Below, piece after piece: positions 42,751-54,620 of a stretch of DNA of 64,000 nt. The stretch comes from Meghimatium bilineatum. Lineage: Eukaryota > Mollusca > Gastropoda > Stylommatophora > Philomycidae. The stretch is from contig CM067322.1 in NCBI GenBank assembly GCA_034231615.1, forward strand, positions 99,891,087 through 99,955,086, given 5' to 3'. The position numbers and the translations under genes are program-made. The notes under the pieces were generated by a model. The model was not told the origin of the DNA and ran no database searches. It saw only the letters and a program-made list of their open reading frames with translations. Within the stretch, counting starts at the first letter, position 1. The number at the start of each line of letters is the position of its first letter.

Positions 42751-45021
42751 TAGATGAGGCTGTATAGTATGTAGATGAGGCTGTATTGTATGTAGATGAG
42801 GCTGTATTGTATGTAGATGAGGCTGTATTGTATGTAGATGAGGCTGTATTGTATGTAGATGAGGCTGTATTGTATGTATATGAGGCTGTATTGTATATAT
42901 GTGAGGCTGTATTGTATGTAGATGAGGCTGTATAGTATATATGTGAGGCTGTATTGTATATATGTGAGGCTGTATTGTATGTAGATGAGGCTGTATATTA
43001 TGTAGATGAGGCTGTATTGTATGTAGATGAGGCTGTATTGTATGTAGATGAGGCTGTATTGTATGTAGATGAGGCTGTATTGTATGTAGATGAGGCTGTA
43101 TAGTATATATGTGAGGCTGTATTGTATATATGTGAGGCTGTATTGTATGTAGATGAGGCTGTATAGTATATATGTGAGGCTGTATTGTATATATGTGAGG
43201 CTTTATTGTATGTAGATGAGGCTGTATTGTATGTAGATGAGGCTGTATTGTATGTAGATGAGGCTGTATTGTATATATGTGAGGCTGTATTGTATGTAGA
43301 TGAGGCTGTATAGTATGTAGATGAGCCTGTATTGTGTGTAGATGAGGCTGTATTGTATGTAGATGAGGCTGTATTGTATGTAGATGAGGCTGTATAGTAT
43401 ATATGTGAGGCTGTATTGTATGTAGATGAGGCTGTATTGTATGTAGATGATGCTGTATTGTATGTAGATGAGGCTGTATTGTATGTAGATGAGGCTGTAT
43501 TGTATATATGTGAGGCTGTATTGTATGTAGATGAGGCTGTATAGTATGTAGATGAGGCTGTATTGTATGTAGATGAGGCTGTATTGTGTGTAGATGAGGC
43601 TGTATTGTATGTAGATGAGGCTGTATTGTGTGTAGATGAGGCTGTATTGTATGTAGATGAGGCTGTATTGTATGTAGATGAGGCTGTATTGTGTGTAGAT
43701 GAGGCTGTATAGTATGTAGATGAGGCTGTATTGTATGTAGATGAGGCTGTATTGTATGTAGATGAGGCAGTATAGTATGTAGATGAGGCTGTATTGTATG
43801 TAGATGAGGCTGTATTGTGTGTAGATGAGGCTGTATTGTGTGTAGATGAGGCTGTATAGTATGTAGATGAGGCTGTATTGTATGTAGATGAGGCTGTATT
43901 GTATGTAGATGAGGCAGTATAGTATGTAGATGAGGCTGTATTGTATGTAGATGAGGCTGTATTGTGTGTAGATGAGGCTGTATTGTGTGTAGATGAGGCT
44001 GTATAGTATGTAGATGAGGCTGTATTGTATGTAGATGAGGCTGTATTGTATGTAGATGAGGCAGTATAGTATGTAGATGAGGCTGTATTGTATGTAGATG
44101 AGGCTGTATTGTGTGTAGATGAGGCTGTATTGTATGTAGATGAGGCTGTATAGTATGTAGATGAGGCTGTATTGTATGTAGATGAGGCTGTATTGTGTGT
44201 AGATGAGGCTGTATTGTGTGTAGATGAGGCTGTATAGTATGTAGATGAGGCTGTATTGTATGTAGATGAGGCTGTATTGTATGTAGATGAGGCAGTATAG
44301 TATGTAGATGAGGCTGTATTGTATGTAGATGAGGCTGTATTGTGTGTAGATGAGGCTGTATTGTGTGTAGATGAGGCTGTATAGTATGTAGATGAGGCTG
44401 TATTGTATGTAGATGAGGCTGTATTGTATGTAGATGAGGCAGTATAGTATGTAGATGAGGCTGTATTGTATGTAGATGAGGCTGTATTGTGTGTAGATGA
44501 GGCTGTATTGTATGTAGATGAGGCTGTATAGTATGTAGATGAGGCTGTATTGTATGTAGATGAGGCTGTATTGTGTGTAGATGAGGCTGTATTGTGTGTA
44601 GATGAGGCTGTATAGTATGTAGATGAGGCTGTATTGTATGTAGATGAGGCTGTATTGTATGTAGATGAGGCAGTATAGTATGTAGATGAGGCTGTATTGT
44701 ATGTAGATGAGGCTGTATTGTGTGTAGATGAGGCTGTAGTGTATGTAGATGAGGCTGTATTGTATGTAGATGAGGCTGTATTGTATATATGTGAGGCTGT
44801 ATTGTATGTAGATGAGGCTGTATAGTATGTAGATGAGGCTGTATTGTATGTAGATGAGGCTGTATAGTATGTAGATGAGGCTGTATTGTATGTAGATGAG
44901 GCTGTATAGTATGTAGATGAGGCTGTATTGTATGTAGATGAGGCTGTATTGTATGTAGATGAGGCTGTATTGTATGTAGATGAGGCTGTATTGTATGTAG
45001 ATGAGGCAGTATAGTTTGTAG
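42751..45021 (+). repeat. 21-bp minisatellite, 108 copies, with 7-mer and 18-mer higher-order repeats
   Basis: The unit is tagatgaggctgtattgtat plus g, with tagtatg, tgtg and tatatgtg variants. The rare gaggcag variant occurs at 43764, 43911, 44058, 44289, 44436 and 44667, so spacings are 147, 147, 231, 147 and 231 bp: 7 and 11 units, giving an overarching 378-bp (18-unit) repeat. The last gaggcag is at 45003. The 615-codon minus frame of YSLIYIQ repeats is a period artefact. Confidence 0.98.
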
Positions 45022-45064
45022 AAGTAATATAACAAAAATGTAATTTTCATTTGGTTAAGTTCAA

Positions 45065-45215
45065 TGTACCTCTTCTTTTTTATCGTTCATTCTCAATCTC
45101 CCGCTGGTTCTCTCTTGTAGCAAGATAATGGTGCTACTAGAGTTCTAGCAGGATGTAGTCCAGAGAATGGAAACGCGCTATTTTTTTAATATATGGTATA
45201 ACACATCCGTCTTCG
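45065..45215 (-). repeat. Interspersed repeat family S copy
   Basis: Plus-strand landmarks atcgttcattctcaatctcc, cgctggttctctcttgtagc, ctagcaggatgtagtccaga and cacatccgtcttcggtgg. Confidence 0.87.
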
Positions 45216-45981
45216 GTGGACATTATAAAAAACTGCAATATACTCAAACAACACATGGAAGATATGGATGTGATGTGACCCTATGGATAATGTGCAAAAA
45301 ACACACAACATATTGTACAGAGCTGCTCACTCGACTACAACACAAGAATACAATACAGAGTTCGAAAGAGATTCGACATACAGACTCTACGGTCCTGTCT
45401 TGGTGTTGCTGACCATAGTTAAGTTTATTGAAGAACTCCATGTGAACGTATGACTGCAACAGGTGGACACAGATGACGTTGCTAATAAACAACAATTTTA
45501 GCAATGTCCTTCACGGGGAATGTACATATTGTTGCATATGTTTGATTTCACGAATATATCCACTTGGACACTAAAAGTAAAACAGTTCACAGAATATAAG
45601 TTAACAATCCACCATCAAAGAACACGCCGACAGTTAAAATAGGTTTTTTGGTTTTGTTCCCCAAGAATTGCAAAACAGCTTTTGGCTTAGTGCAATGCCT
45701 ATTGAAGGAGCATTCTACCCAGAGGTGATCTATAATTGTATATATGACATGCTACAAAGCTTCTATAAGAAAGCCTCAATATAACGGACTATAGATATAA
45801 TGTCATCTACTAAGGTTTTGTGTTGCATGTGTGTTCTGTCTAGTGGATCATTGGTGAGACCTACAGGTGGCATAGGTACATGGAACGTCTGTGGTCTCAA
45901 CAATAATAAACTAGAAACTCATACATTCAATCTTCATACCAACATTGTGTTATCAATGTCAGACATGGACACTAATTAAAG

Positions 45982-45986
<5 letters not shown>
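45216..45986. other. Unassigned stretch
   Basis: No gene or repeat recognised. Confidence 0.35.

Positions 45987-46013
<27 letters not shown>
45987..46013 (+). repeat. (GA)n microsatellite
   Basis: About thirteen GA dinucleotides. Confidence 0.95.
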
Positions 46014-46017
<4 letters not shown>

Positions 46018-46330
46018 TTAAATGTGAAATGAGATGTCTAAGAAAAGCAGCAAACAGAACAAGAAGAGATCATGTGAGGAATGAAGAGATTACAATAACT
46101 TTTGGAACAATGTCTGGGGTCAAATATGTTGAAAAACATTGACTGAAATGGTTGGGTCTCTTAATGAGGATTACCGTGTAATCATTATTGGCAAACAGCT
46201 AAAGCATACAACGTTAGAATAGAAATATAGAGGTGCAGAAGAAGGTGGATTGAAGGAGTTGCTAAAGTTCTGAGAAAGTACTGCATATCAATGAAACGTG
46301 TCATAGCCAGAAAACTGATTTCCATTCAAT
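46014..46330 (+). mobile_element. LINE C-terminal fragment (family F-like, degraded)
   Basis: Reads VKCEMRCLRKAANRTRRDHV, RNEEITITFGTMSGV and LKWLGLLMRI with stops, resembling VTCEMKCLRNAAGITRLDRL...KWFGHIMR of family F. The terminal RGRPRKRW block is lost. Confidence 0.75.
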
Positions 46331-46404
46331 TCTGTGACATGTAACAGCAAAATTAGAGAAAAAAAAACCCCATCGACTAATATATCAAATTGTATCGTCA
46401 GCAC

Positions 46405-46490
46405 GATTCTGTGGCGGTGTGGTACAGAGCGCGTCTGTAACGGTCAAGTTACTAGGTTTAAATCCCGCCTCAGGGAATTGGGCATCTGGA
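46405..46490 (+). mobile_element. tRNA-derived SINE head
   Basis: tggcggtgtggtacagagcg resembles a tRNA A box and D arm, followed by an anticodon-arm-like tctgtaacggtcaagttac and a good B box ggtttaaatcc. There is no proper acceptor stem, so it is not a functional tRNA. Internal Pol III promoters of this form mark SINE heads. Confidence 0.6.
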
Positions 46491-46744
46491 CCGTTCAGAA
46501 AGCAAAATGGCACACTACCGACCACATTTACATTGCCAATAAAATCACTTCAGTCAAAAAGTTCTGGGTTAATGGCGGCTATATTCTGAGTAGGATATTT
46601 TACATATTTTTGTATCATCAGTACAATGTTGACGATCTGTTTTCGAACCACCAGCTAATTCGAACGAGTTGGGTTTGTGAGGCTGACACCACTATTCACT
46701 TTACAATAAAACAGAGAACACATTGTTTGTGTTGTTATGTGACA

Positions 46745-47190
46745 TAATCTGTCCATAACGTTGTCTTCCTTATAAATCTCTTGAAACCTCCTCGGTTTTG
46801 GAGGATTAGTCCTGCCTCCTCCAGCGACATATACATACATTCTCTGATATCTCTTGTCCAACGACGTCGTGGGCGACCTTTACCTCTGCTCCCTTCTATC
46901 TCCCCCTTCAGCAATACTCTTTCTATACCACTATGTCTCTTTACATAACCGAAAACAACTTAATTTCTTTCTCAATATGGTGTTTAGAAGCCAGCCTTCT
47001 TGGATGTTCATTTTGTTTAGCATCTCTTGGTTCCACTTCTTTTCTGTCCATGGTATTCGCAGGATTCTACTATATCATTTTAATACAAAAGCCGTTATTC
47101 TCTTTAATAGAGTTTTGTTTAATGTCCATGCTTCCCATTCGTAAATCGACACTGGAGACACACATGTACGTAACAAGCATACCTTTTACC
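46745..47190 (-). mobile_element. LINE family E C-terminal fragment (antisense)
   Basis: In shifting frames the minus strand gives a YEWEAWTLNK-like segment, PANTMDRKEVEP / LRIPWTEKKWNQEMLNK, LSCFGYVKRHSGIERVLLKG, RGKGRPRRRWTRDIRECMYM and FKRFIRKTTLWTDYVT, a close partner of 33246-33640. Confidence 0.87.
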
Positions 47191-47215
47191 TTATGTTCGC
47201 ACCCTGCCAGCTTTT

Positions 47216-48320
47216 TCAGTTGTTCTACCACACTCCCTAACAAACTCACCAGCATACTCCACAACACACTTTCCAATACACTCCTCAACAAACTCACAAA
47301 CACTCTCACCAATACACTCCTCAACAAACTCACACACACTCTCACCAATACACTCCTCAACAAACTCACAAACACTCTCACCAATACACTCCTCAACAAA
47401 CTCACAAACATACCAGAACACTCCTAAACACGCGCGCCTCCCACATATTGTCCACAAAATGATCACGAATAAACTCCCCAATACTCTCCAAGCACACTCC
47501 CCAACACACTCACCGACACTCTCACCAATACACTCCCCAACACACTCTCCAGTATTATTTCCAACACTCTTCAATATTGTCACCAATATTTTCTCCAACA
47601 CTCTTACCAAAACTCACCAACACTCTCACCAACACCATCACCGGCTCTCTCACTAACACTCATCTACACTCTCACCAACACTAATCTACACTCTCTCCAT
47701 CACTCTCACCAACACTCTATTCTACACTCACCTACACTCTCACTAACACTCTCATCTACACTCACCTACACTCTCACCAACACTGTTCTACACTAACCTA
47801 CACTCTCACCAACACTCTGTTCTACACTCACCTACACTCTCACCAACACTCTGTTCTACATTCACCTACACTCTCATCTACACTCACCTACACTCTCACC
47901 AACACTCTCATCTACACTCACCTACAATCTCACCAACACTCTGTTCTACACTCACCTACACTCTCACCAACACTCTGTTCTACACTCACCTACACTCTCT
48001 CCAACACTCTATTCTACACTCACCTACACTCTCACCAACACTCTCATCTACACTCACCTACACTCTCGTCTACACTCACCTACACTCTCATCTACACTCA
48101 CCTACACTCTCATCTACACTCACCTACACTCTCATCTACACTCACCTACACTCTCTCCAACACTCTGTTCTACACTCACTCTCATCTACACTCACCTACA
48201 CTCTCACCAACACTCTGTTCTACACTCACCTACACTCTCATCTACACTCACCTACACTTTCACAAACACTATATTCTACACTCACCTACACTCTCTCCAA
48301 CACTCTCACAAACACTAGTT
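47216..48320 (+). repeat. CA/CT-rich minisatellite, 36-bp then about 17-34 bp units
   Basis: The first part (47216-47410) has 36-bp units with caacaaactcacaaacactc and tcaccaatacactcct. After a transition it becomes acactcacctacactctc plus accaacactctgttct or atctacactc modules in variable order. The plus strand carries almost no G. Confidence 0.94.
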
Positions 48321-48705
48321 CCAACATGTAATTCTGAAGTTAAGGAATTGTAAAAAAAAAAATTCCCAGAAACCATAAAAATAGGATAAATCGTGACAAT
48401 TATGTGTGATTTTAAGGGGAGAAAATTGGTATTGAAAGACCAGCAACAGGGCCAGACGTTGCGAGATTCATTCTAAATAAAAATTGGTAGAGAGAATAAA
48501 AACAAATTGAATTCTGCCTAGAAATGACCTCCCTATTACAAATACTAATTCAAACAACAAGACGAAAGGATCCATACATAGATCTTGCCGGGTGGTTACA
48601 CCGGAGATCAAACAGATAGCATCTTCCGTCAACAAGGATGGAAGTCAATCATGTTAACTAGGAAGAAACTCTCAGAAATAGACGGGGACTCGAGTAATCA
48701 TCTGC
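48321..48705. other. Unassigned stretch
   Basis: Nothing recognised. Confidence 0.35.
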
Positions 48706-48709
48706 TATG

Positions 48710-48810
48710 TGAGCCGCGGATGTGTAGTGGTTAGTGCATTGATTTCATAGTAGCGGATGTGTAGTGGTTAGTGCATTAATTTCATAGTCAAGTCATCGAA
48801 GATTCCATTT
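48710..48810 (+). mobile_element. tRNA-derived SINE head with duplicated 5' part
   Basis: gcggatgtgtagtggttagt followed by gcattgatttcat is present twice, starting at 48715 and 48753, then a weak B box catcgaagattcc. TGTAGTGGTTAGTGC is a typical tRNA A box. The anticodon-arm-like second half is found only once. Confidence 0.58.
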
Positions 48811-49444
48811 AAAAGGTCAACTGGAAATATTTCAAAAATGACTACCGGCTAGTCAAACATTTTTTATTCATAAATTTTTGATTCGGTTTAATTCATAAAT
48901 TGCATCAAACATTAGAGGGGTAGGAAAAAAATCATAAGGAAAAATAAATTGTGACAGTTATTGACTGGGGAGGAGGTTCTGAAAATATTTGACAGTTTTT
49001 GACAGGAGAGGGGGGTTTTATAGAAGTTTGAAAGTTGTTGACAAGGGGATTGATTTGACATAAGCTGACGTCAGAAACCCTTTTTTAAAAACATAAATCA
49101 AGTAAATTGTTTGAATATGAATTGTGTTTTTATAAAACAATAAAGCATATCTTTGCGATTTTTTGATAAAATAATACTTGTTTGTGGTTCCGACGGGGGT
49201 GATAATATTTTGGGACATAATTATGACAGAGGCGTCCCTGAATTCTTGACAACTGTTGACCAAAAGAGGGGGTAGTGGGGATAAAAATTGGCGAAACGCT
49301 TTGACGTAGTTTGTGAACACATCCCCCTTAGGTCAATACTCGCAAGGGATTTCGATTTAGATAGAACGTGTGTATAGTGGAAACGAACTCCCACCCATAT
49401 GTGTGATTCTAGCTGTCTATTCGCTAAGCCATTTGTTGCCTGTC
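48811..49444. other. Unassigned, with recurring ttgac motifs
   Basis: gtgacagttattgactgggg, tttgacagtttttgacagg, gttgacaaggggattg and caactgttgacc recur at irregular spacing, looking like an old diverged repeat. The 100-codon minus frame (49018-49320) over it has no recognised domain. Confidence 0.4.
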
Positions 49445-50625
49445 AGGGGTAGAAGTGTTTTTCTGGAGATGGCCCTCATGTGCTGAGTATATTGTGAAAT
49501 TTGTTTCCTCTGTCATTTCGGTGGTCTATCGTTTTCGTGGTCAACATCTAGGTCTAGCTTTACTTTATCTGTCTAGCGTAGCTTGCTGTGGTATACTGTC
49601 TGATGGTAGTCTGCTGATGTGTGCAAACCATTTGGTCTGTTGTCTCTTAATATATTCCAAGATTGAGGCGGTGCTAGTTCTGTGTCTAATGTCCTCATTT
49701 CTCTTTCTCTTAGCGATATTCCCAGGATTCTCCGTAAAATGCTGTTTCAGCTGTCTTGAGACTAATGAATTCGTTAGTCTCACGAATTTTTGTAATTTTC
49801 CTCTGGCTTCTACTATAAAAAAAAAATTTACTTATATTTCAGCTGTCACAAGTTTACGTTTGTCTTGTGGTGTCGTTGTCCATGTTTGGCATGGTAACAC
49901 AACGTTAGCATAATAATCCTTTTGAATAGTGTTATTTTGATATTATTTTCATAAATCTACGTATTTGTTCCTGAAGATTCGTGTCATTTACCCTAGAGCT
50001 TGGTATGTTTTACTACATCTATTGTGTATTTCTTTACTGCTCCTGCCGTCTGTTGTTATATTGGTGCCTAGATATGTGAATTCTGTCACTTAAGTCTGTT
50101 GTTTCCAATATATAAGTTGGTGTTTCTTTCTGTTCTTCCTATCTTCATTTCTTCGGTCTTCTCTATATTTATCTCCATGTTAAAGGTTTGGTATGTTTGA
50201 TGTAATCTGTTTATTTATCTTTGTAGTTGCTCTTCTGATAATGCTTCTAGTGCTTGGTTGTTTGCAAATAGCAATTCGTGTAAGTTATCCTTCAGATTGT
50301 TTTCTTCCGTTGTCTTTGCTACTTTGCAGATGTGACCTACGTATGTTATGCACAGAATGGGAGATTGTACACGTCTTGTCTCACTCCTAAGTGAATTTGG
50401 AAATTATCGGATGTACCTGTGCTTGTTCTTACTGCGCATTGACTATTGGCGTATACGCTCTGACATAAGCTTATCAGATGTTGGGGAACTTCATATGCCT
50501 GTATTGTTATCCATAGTTGTGCTCTATCCACTCTGTCAAACGCTTCCTCTTGGTGAAAGTTTTTGTGATAGTTGTGATTACAACGACTTAACAATCGTGA
50601 CATAACAAATCCCGTAGGCATTCCT
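49445..50625 (-). mobile_element. LINE family G, RT to 3' end (antisense), catalytic box lost
   Basis: The minus strand reads EEAFDRVDRAQLWITIQAYE (motif A), SLCQSVYANSQCAVRTSTGT, FQIHLGVRQ then a frameshift to LSPILCITYV, LHELLFANNQALEALSEEQL (FADD has become FANN), TFNMEINIEKTEEMKIGRTE, EDIRHRTSTASILEYIKR and QQTKWFAHISRLPSDSIPQQ. Both catalytic aspartates of the YADD box are Asn, so RT activity would be absent even without the frameshifts. It matches 18250-18690 at the 3' end and is interrupted by an 81-bp insertion. Confidence 0.9.
49756..49836 (+). mobile_element. 81-bp insertion in family G LINE with 11-bp target duplication
   Basis: tttcagctgtc lies at 49745-49755 and 49837-49847, and the family G copy at 18580 has it once. 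The insert contains ataaaaaaaaaattt near its end and a small inverted repeat actaatgaattcgttagt at its start. It may be a short retroposed fragment or a MITE. Confidence 0.75.
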
Positions 50626-51745
50626 TGTATCTAGAGAGCCATGGTATGGACATTCCTTTATCTAGGGAGCCATGGTATGGACATTCCTTGTATCTAGAGA
50701 GCCATGTACATTCCTTGTATCTAGAGAGCCATGGTATGGAAATTCCTTGTATCTAGAGAGCCATGGTATGGACATTCCTTGTATCTAGAGAGCCATGGAC
50801 ATTCCTTGTATCTAGAGAGCCATGGTATGGACATTCCTTGTAACTAGAGAGCCATGCTATGGACATTTCTTGTATCTAGAGAGCCACGGAATTCTTTGTA
50901 TCTGGGGAGCCATAGACATTTCTTGTATCTAGAGAGCCATTGTATGGGCATTTCTTGTATCTAGGGATCTATGGTATGGACATTTTTTGTATCTAGAGAG
51001 CCATGGTATGGACATTTCTTGTATCTAAAGAGCCATGGACATTCCTTGTATCTAGAGAGCCAAGGACATTCCTTGTATCTAGAGAGCCATTGACATTCCT
51101 TGTATCTAGAGAGCCATGGAGATTCCTTGCATCTAGAGAGCCATGGACATTCCTTGTATCTAGGGAGCCATGGGCATTTCTTGTATCTAGAGAGCCATGG
51201 GCATTCCTTTTATCTAGAGAGCCATGGACATTCCTTGTATCTAGAGAGCCATGGACATTTCTTGTATCTAGAGAGCCATGGACATTCCTTGTATCTAGGG
51301 AGCCATGGGCATTTCTTGTATCTAGGGAGCCATAGACATTTCTTGTATCTAGGGAGCCATAGACATTTCTTGTATCTAGAGAGCCATGGTATGGACATTT
51401 CGTGTATCTAGGGAGCCATGGTATGGACATTTCTTGTTTCTAGAGAGCCATGTTATGGACATTTCTTGTATCTAGGTAGCCATGGTATGGACATTTCTTG
51501 TATCTAGGGAGCCATAGTATGGACATTTCTTGTATCTAGGGAGCCATGGTATGGACATTTCTTGTATCTAGGTAGCCATGGTATGGACATTTCTTGTATC
51601 TAGGGAGCCATGGTATGGACATTTCTTGTATCTAGGGAGCCATGGTATGGACATTTCTTGTATCTAGAGAGCCATGGTATGGACATTCCTTGTATATAGA
51701 GAGACACGGATATTCCTTGTATCTAGGGAGCCATGGTATGGGTAG
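50626..51745 (+). repeat. 27/32-bp minisatellite, about 38 copies
   Basis: Long units contain agagagccatggtatggaca and ttccttgtatct. Short units lack 'tatgg' after ccatgg. Short units cluster at 51020-51370. The 27-bp block opens frames on both strands (KEPWTFLVS..), artefacts. Most units carry an NcoI-type ccatgg. Confidence 0.97.
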
Positions 51746-52297
51746 TATCTTGGTCTTCTAGATTGTGCTACGGTGTCACAAAAAGGATAGCTTGTTACCA
51801 AACATTGCCGGAATTTCTGTTACATTGAATATCCAAACCTTATACTGAATTTTGTGATGCGACTATGAGACGTTTTGCGTGTAGCCTGTGTGTAGTCTGG
51901 CAATAAAATGCACGGGAAAATTCGAATAAGCAAAGATAAGTGACGTTGCGTTAAATCAACACGCAAATGATTATGGAGAAGAGTTTGGTACACGCGAGGT
52001 TCATAGATTTTCCAGCTATACACATAAAAAACGGTTCAAGAATGGAACAACTTGGCAAGGCGTCTTGACAACCGGCACTTTTTTTAATTCAAAGCCCTAG
52101 GACGACCATCTATATATATATATATTAGCAGTTCTCAATGAGGGACATATGACCACCTAGAGATCAAGGGGATGTGAATCAGGCATGGAGAAAAATTGGA
52201 ATTTGTGGACAAGTTCGTCCAGGTGTGCTACATATGTAACCACATACATGCTAAAAAAAGATAGCGATAAAAGGTAAAACATATAAATCACTTGTTA
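51746..52297. other. Unassigned stretch with (TA)n
   Basis: A (TA)n run lies at about 52111-52125. Nothing else recognised. Confidence 0.38.
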
Positions 52298-52390
52298 CAG
52301 TGGATAGGTTACAGTCCAGAAGAGTGTAAGGGATGTTGGAAGTCCGTTGCAGCCACCCTTTGTTGCGGTGGCGACATTTGATAATGAGGA
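52298..52390 (+). mobile_element. LINE family C 3' end scrap
   Basis: agggatgttggaagtccgtt and gcagccaccctttgttgcgg correspond to the RRCWRYVAANFRCGD end of family C at 5170-5235 (reverse strand there). Confidence 0.82.
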
Positions 52391-52439
52391 TATTAGAGAA
52401 GATCTAATTTCTTAATATTTTATTATTCTGAACTGGCGA

Positions 52440-52620
52440 CTGTTGAAAACGTCGGGTAAATACATTTTTTTCAAATCACGAATATTACACAGAAAAACTT
52501 AACCGACGTTTCGACAAAAATGTGGCCTTCGTCAAGAAAATAAGTACGAAATAACAGCCAATGAACACTAAACAGAGGAGGAGCAAAAAAGCGAGAACAA
52601 GAACACTGTATCTCTCTTGA
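52440..52620 (+). repeat. Dispersed repeat with 'gacgtttcgac...cttcgtcaag' core
   Basis: Contains aaaacgtcgggtaaatacat, ccgacgtttcgacaaaaatg and tggccttcgtcaagaaaat. This paired core is common in dispersed, often Helitron-like or SINE-like, invertebrate repeats. Ends not defined. Confidence 0.6.
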
Positions 52621-53565
52621 TACATGTAAAGGGTAAAAGAGGAAGGAAAGAAGAAGGAGAACACTAAACTTCACTATTAATATCAACATGGAAAACTACA
52701 ATCATTTCTTCATCTTTTCTAAATGTTGGATGTTAGCTATAATGTTTATTGATGTTATTGTTGTTATAGAATTTATTGGATCCGCTCGATTCACAGTGTT
52801 TGTTGAACCCCGCCAAATATTTTTAGCATTAATCTGTTTTTTTCAAAATAAAATTATTTATATATTTTTCATATATTCTTTTAACGATATTACTTATTTA
52901 TTATTAATTAATAACTTATGAATTTATGCATGTTTCACGAGGACCTTGATAATTAAGAGTTACCACTCGTTTGCCCCTGGAATTGAACATTTCCTCTTCT
53001 GCCCATATACAACTCATTTCAACCCATTTCAGACTTCCTTGCAATTCAAAAACTCTAATTTATTGAACTTTGAGCCAGATTGAAGAGTGCTTAAGTATAA
53101 TTGACAGCGATTTTCCTCTAATATCGTCTAGAAACTGGACATTACAAGCATGTTAATTTCTAGTTCCAGATATCAGTGAAACGATTTTGTAACGAGGGAA
53201 ACAGGAACGCAGCAACGATGCCAATTTTTCCTATTAGCGAGAAATCTGTCCAATGAAGAACAATCTATGCAATGAGAAGTGTGTGATCAGCAGCTGGGGG
53301 CATCAATAAGCAAAACCTCGACAATATGTCAGCTAAGATAAGTACTCAGGACATTTGCCGCATCTGCCGAGTTAGATATGGCGTCTGCACCGGATAATGA
53401 TGTGATAACTGGTAAACATTTGCTTTTTTCCCTGTCTCGTCATCCAGCAAGTGCTACTTCGCTTTCTCAAATTCTGACTCTAAATTTGGACGTTCTTCAA
53501 TTCTCTCTTATTGGAAGGAATATGTAGGGAGTTTTCTCACACTCTTTCTATGTGTGTCTGTTGTA
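52621..53565. other. Unassigned AT-rich stretch
   Basis: No recognised gene, tRNA or repeat. Confidence 0.35.
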
Positions 53566-53725
53566 TGTTGTATGTCGTGCTCTTATATGTTAGTTTCCAA
53601 TATTTGTATGTTGTATGTTGTGCTCCTTATATGTTAGTTTCCAATATTTTTATGTTGTATGTCGTGCTCCTTATATGTTAGTTTCCAATATTTGTATGTT
53701 ACATGTCGTGCTCTTATATACTAAG
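53566..53725 (+). repeat. About 50-bp tandem repeat, 3-4 copies
   Basis: tgtatgttgtatgtcgtgct and cttatatgttagtttccaat alternate. The copies differ by one or two bases. Confidence 0.88.
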
Positions 53726-54249
53726 TAGCTGATTACCCAACCCCAATGATGTCCACTCCCTGTGTTCTCAATCCTCAGAGATTGACCCAAACTCTTGGGA
53801 AACTACAGGTCATGATCGTCCAGCCTAGAACATTCAGATCGGAACGGGTATTCAAAGTTTGTAACAGTATTGAACATTACATGCGATTCAAAAGAGACAA
53901 AAACCAAAGGCGATATCAGACTTTCTTTCTTCATCTCAAGACCTACCTTGTTCCTGTTCACATTGTAAATTGGTCTTTCAGAGCACAGATTGCACTCGGT
54001 TATCGATTTGAGGACTCACAAACCATCAAACCAAGCTTGATCTTCAATGCCGAGTTTATCTTCGCTTGCGGAGAAGGAGCATCATGATCTTCGCTGTGTT
54101 GAAGCCTGTCAAACACTCATGTCTGGACTTCTGGGTGGCAATCAACTCTTTTCTTTATAGCACGCCACGAGAATGCAAGAAAGTCATTTCAAAGTTAGCG
54201 GCAAAATACAGGGTGTCTACCAAGTCGCTGTGCACTCAATTACATTGAT
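53726..54249. other. Unassigned stretch with an unsupported 113-codon frame
   Basis: The plus frame 53746-54087 (starting MMSTPCVLNPQRLTQT) has ordinary-looking composition but no recognised domain, no nearby exon signals that I trust and no partner. I do not call it a gene, but it is the least repeat-like long frame in the window. Confidence 0.3.
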
Positions 54250-54620
54250 GGTGACACTACGTCATATGTGACACTTATTCATATGTGACAATATTTCATA
54301 TGTGACACTAGTTCATATCAGACACTTGTTCATGTCACACTAGTTATAATGTGATACTACGTCATATGTGACACTAGTTCATATGTTACACTAATTTATA
54401 TGAGGCAATACTTTATATGTGACACTAGTTCATATGTGACAATACTTCATATGTGACACTAGTTCATATGAATTGTGGAATATATAATCCGGATATATAT
54501 GACACACCTTCATGTGACACTACGTCATATGTGACACTATTTCATATGTGACAATACTTCATATGTGACACTAGTTCATATGTGACACTAGTTCATATGT
54601 GACACTAGTTCATATGAATT
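54250..54620 (+). repeat. 17-bp degenerate tandem repeat, about 20 copies
   Basis: Variants of catatgtgacactagtt, including ...acaatacttcatatg. A larger module containing aattgtgg(a/g)atat and ggata.atatgac occurs twice (about 54470 and 54613). Confidence 0.92.

Noticed and set aside
43203-45050. 615-codon minus-strand open frame (YSLIYIQ repeats)
   Set aside because: Translation of the 21-bp satellite, an artefact of the period.
46334-46747. 137-codon plus frame
   Set aside because: It runs across a tRNA-derived SINE head and ends near a LINE fragment, so it is a chance frame.
47070-47610. Minus frames of 113 and 139 codons (SLLRSVLVRV; ECIGESVCEFVE)
   Set aside because: Reading of the 36-bp CA-rich minisatellite plus antisense LINE remnants.
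53746-54087. 113-codon plus frame with ordinary composition
   Set aside because: No recognised domain, no convincing splice or promoter signals and no homologue recognised. It is left as unassigned rather than called.
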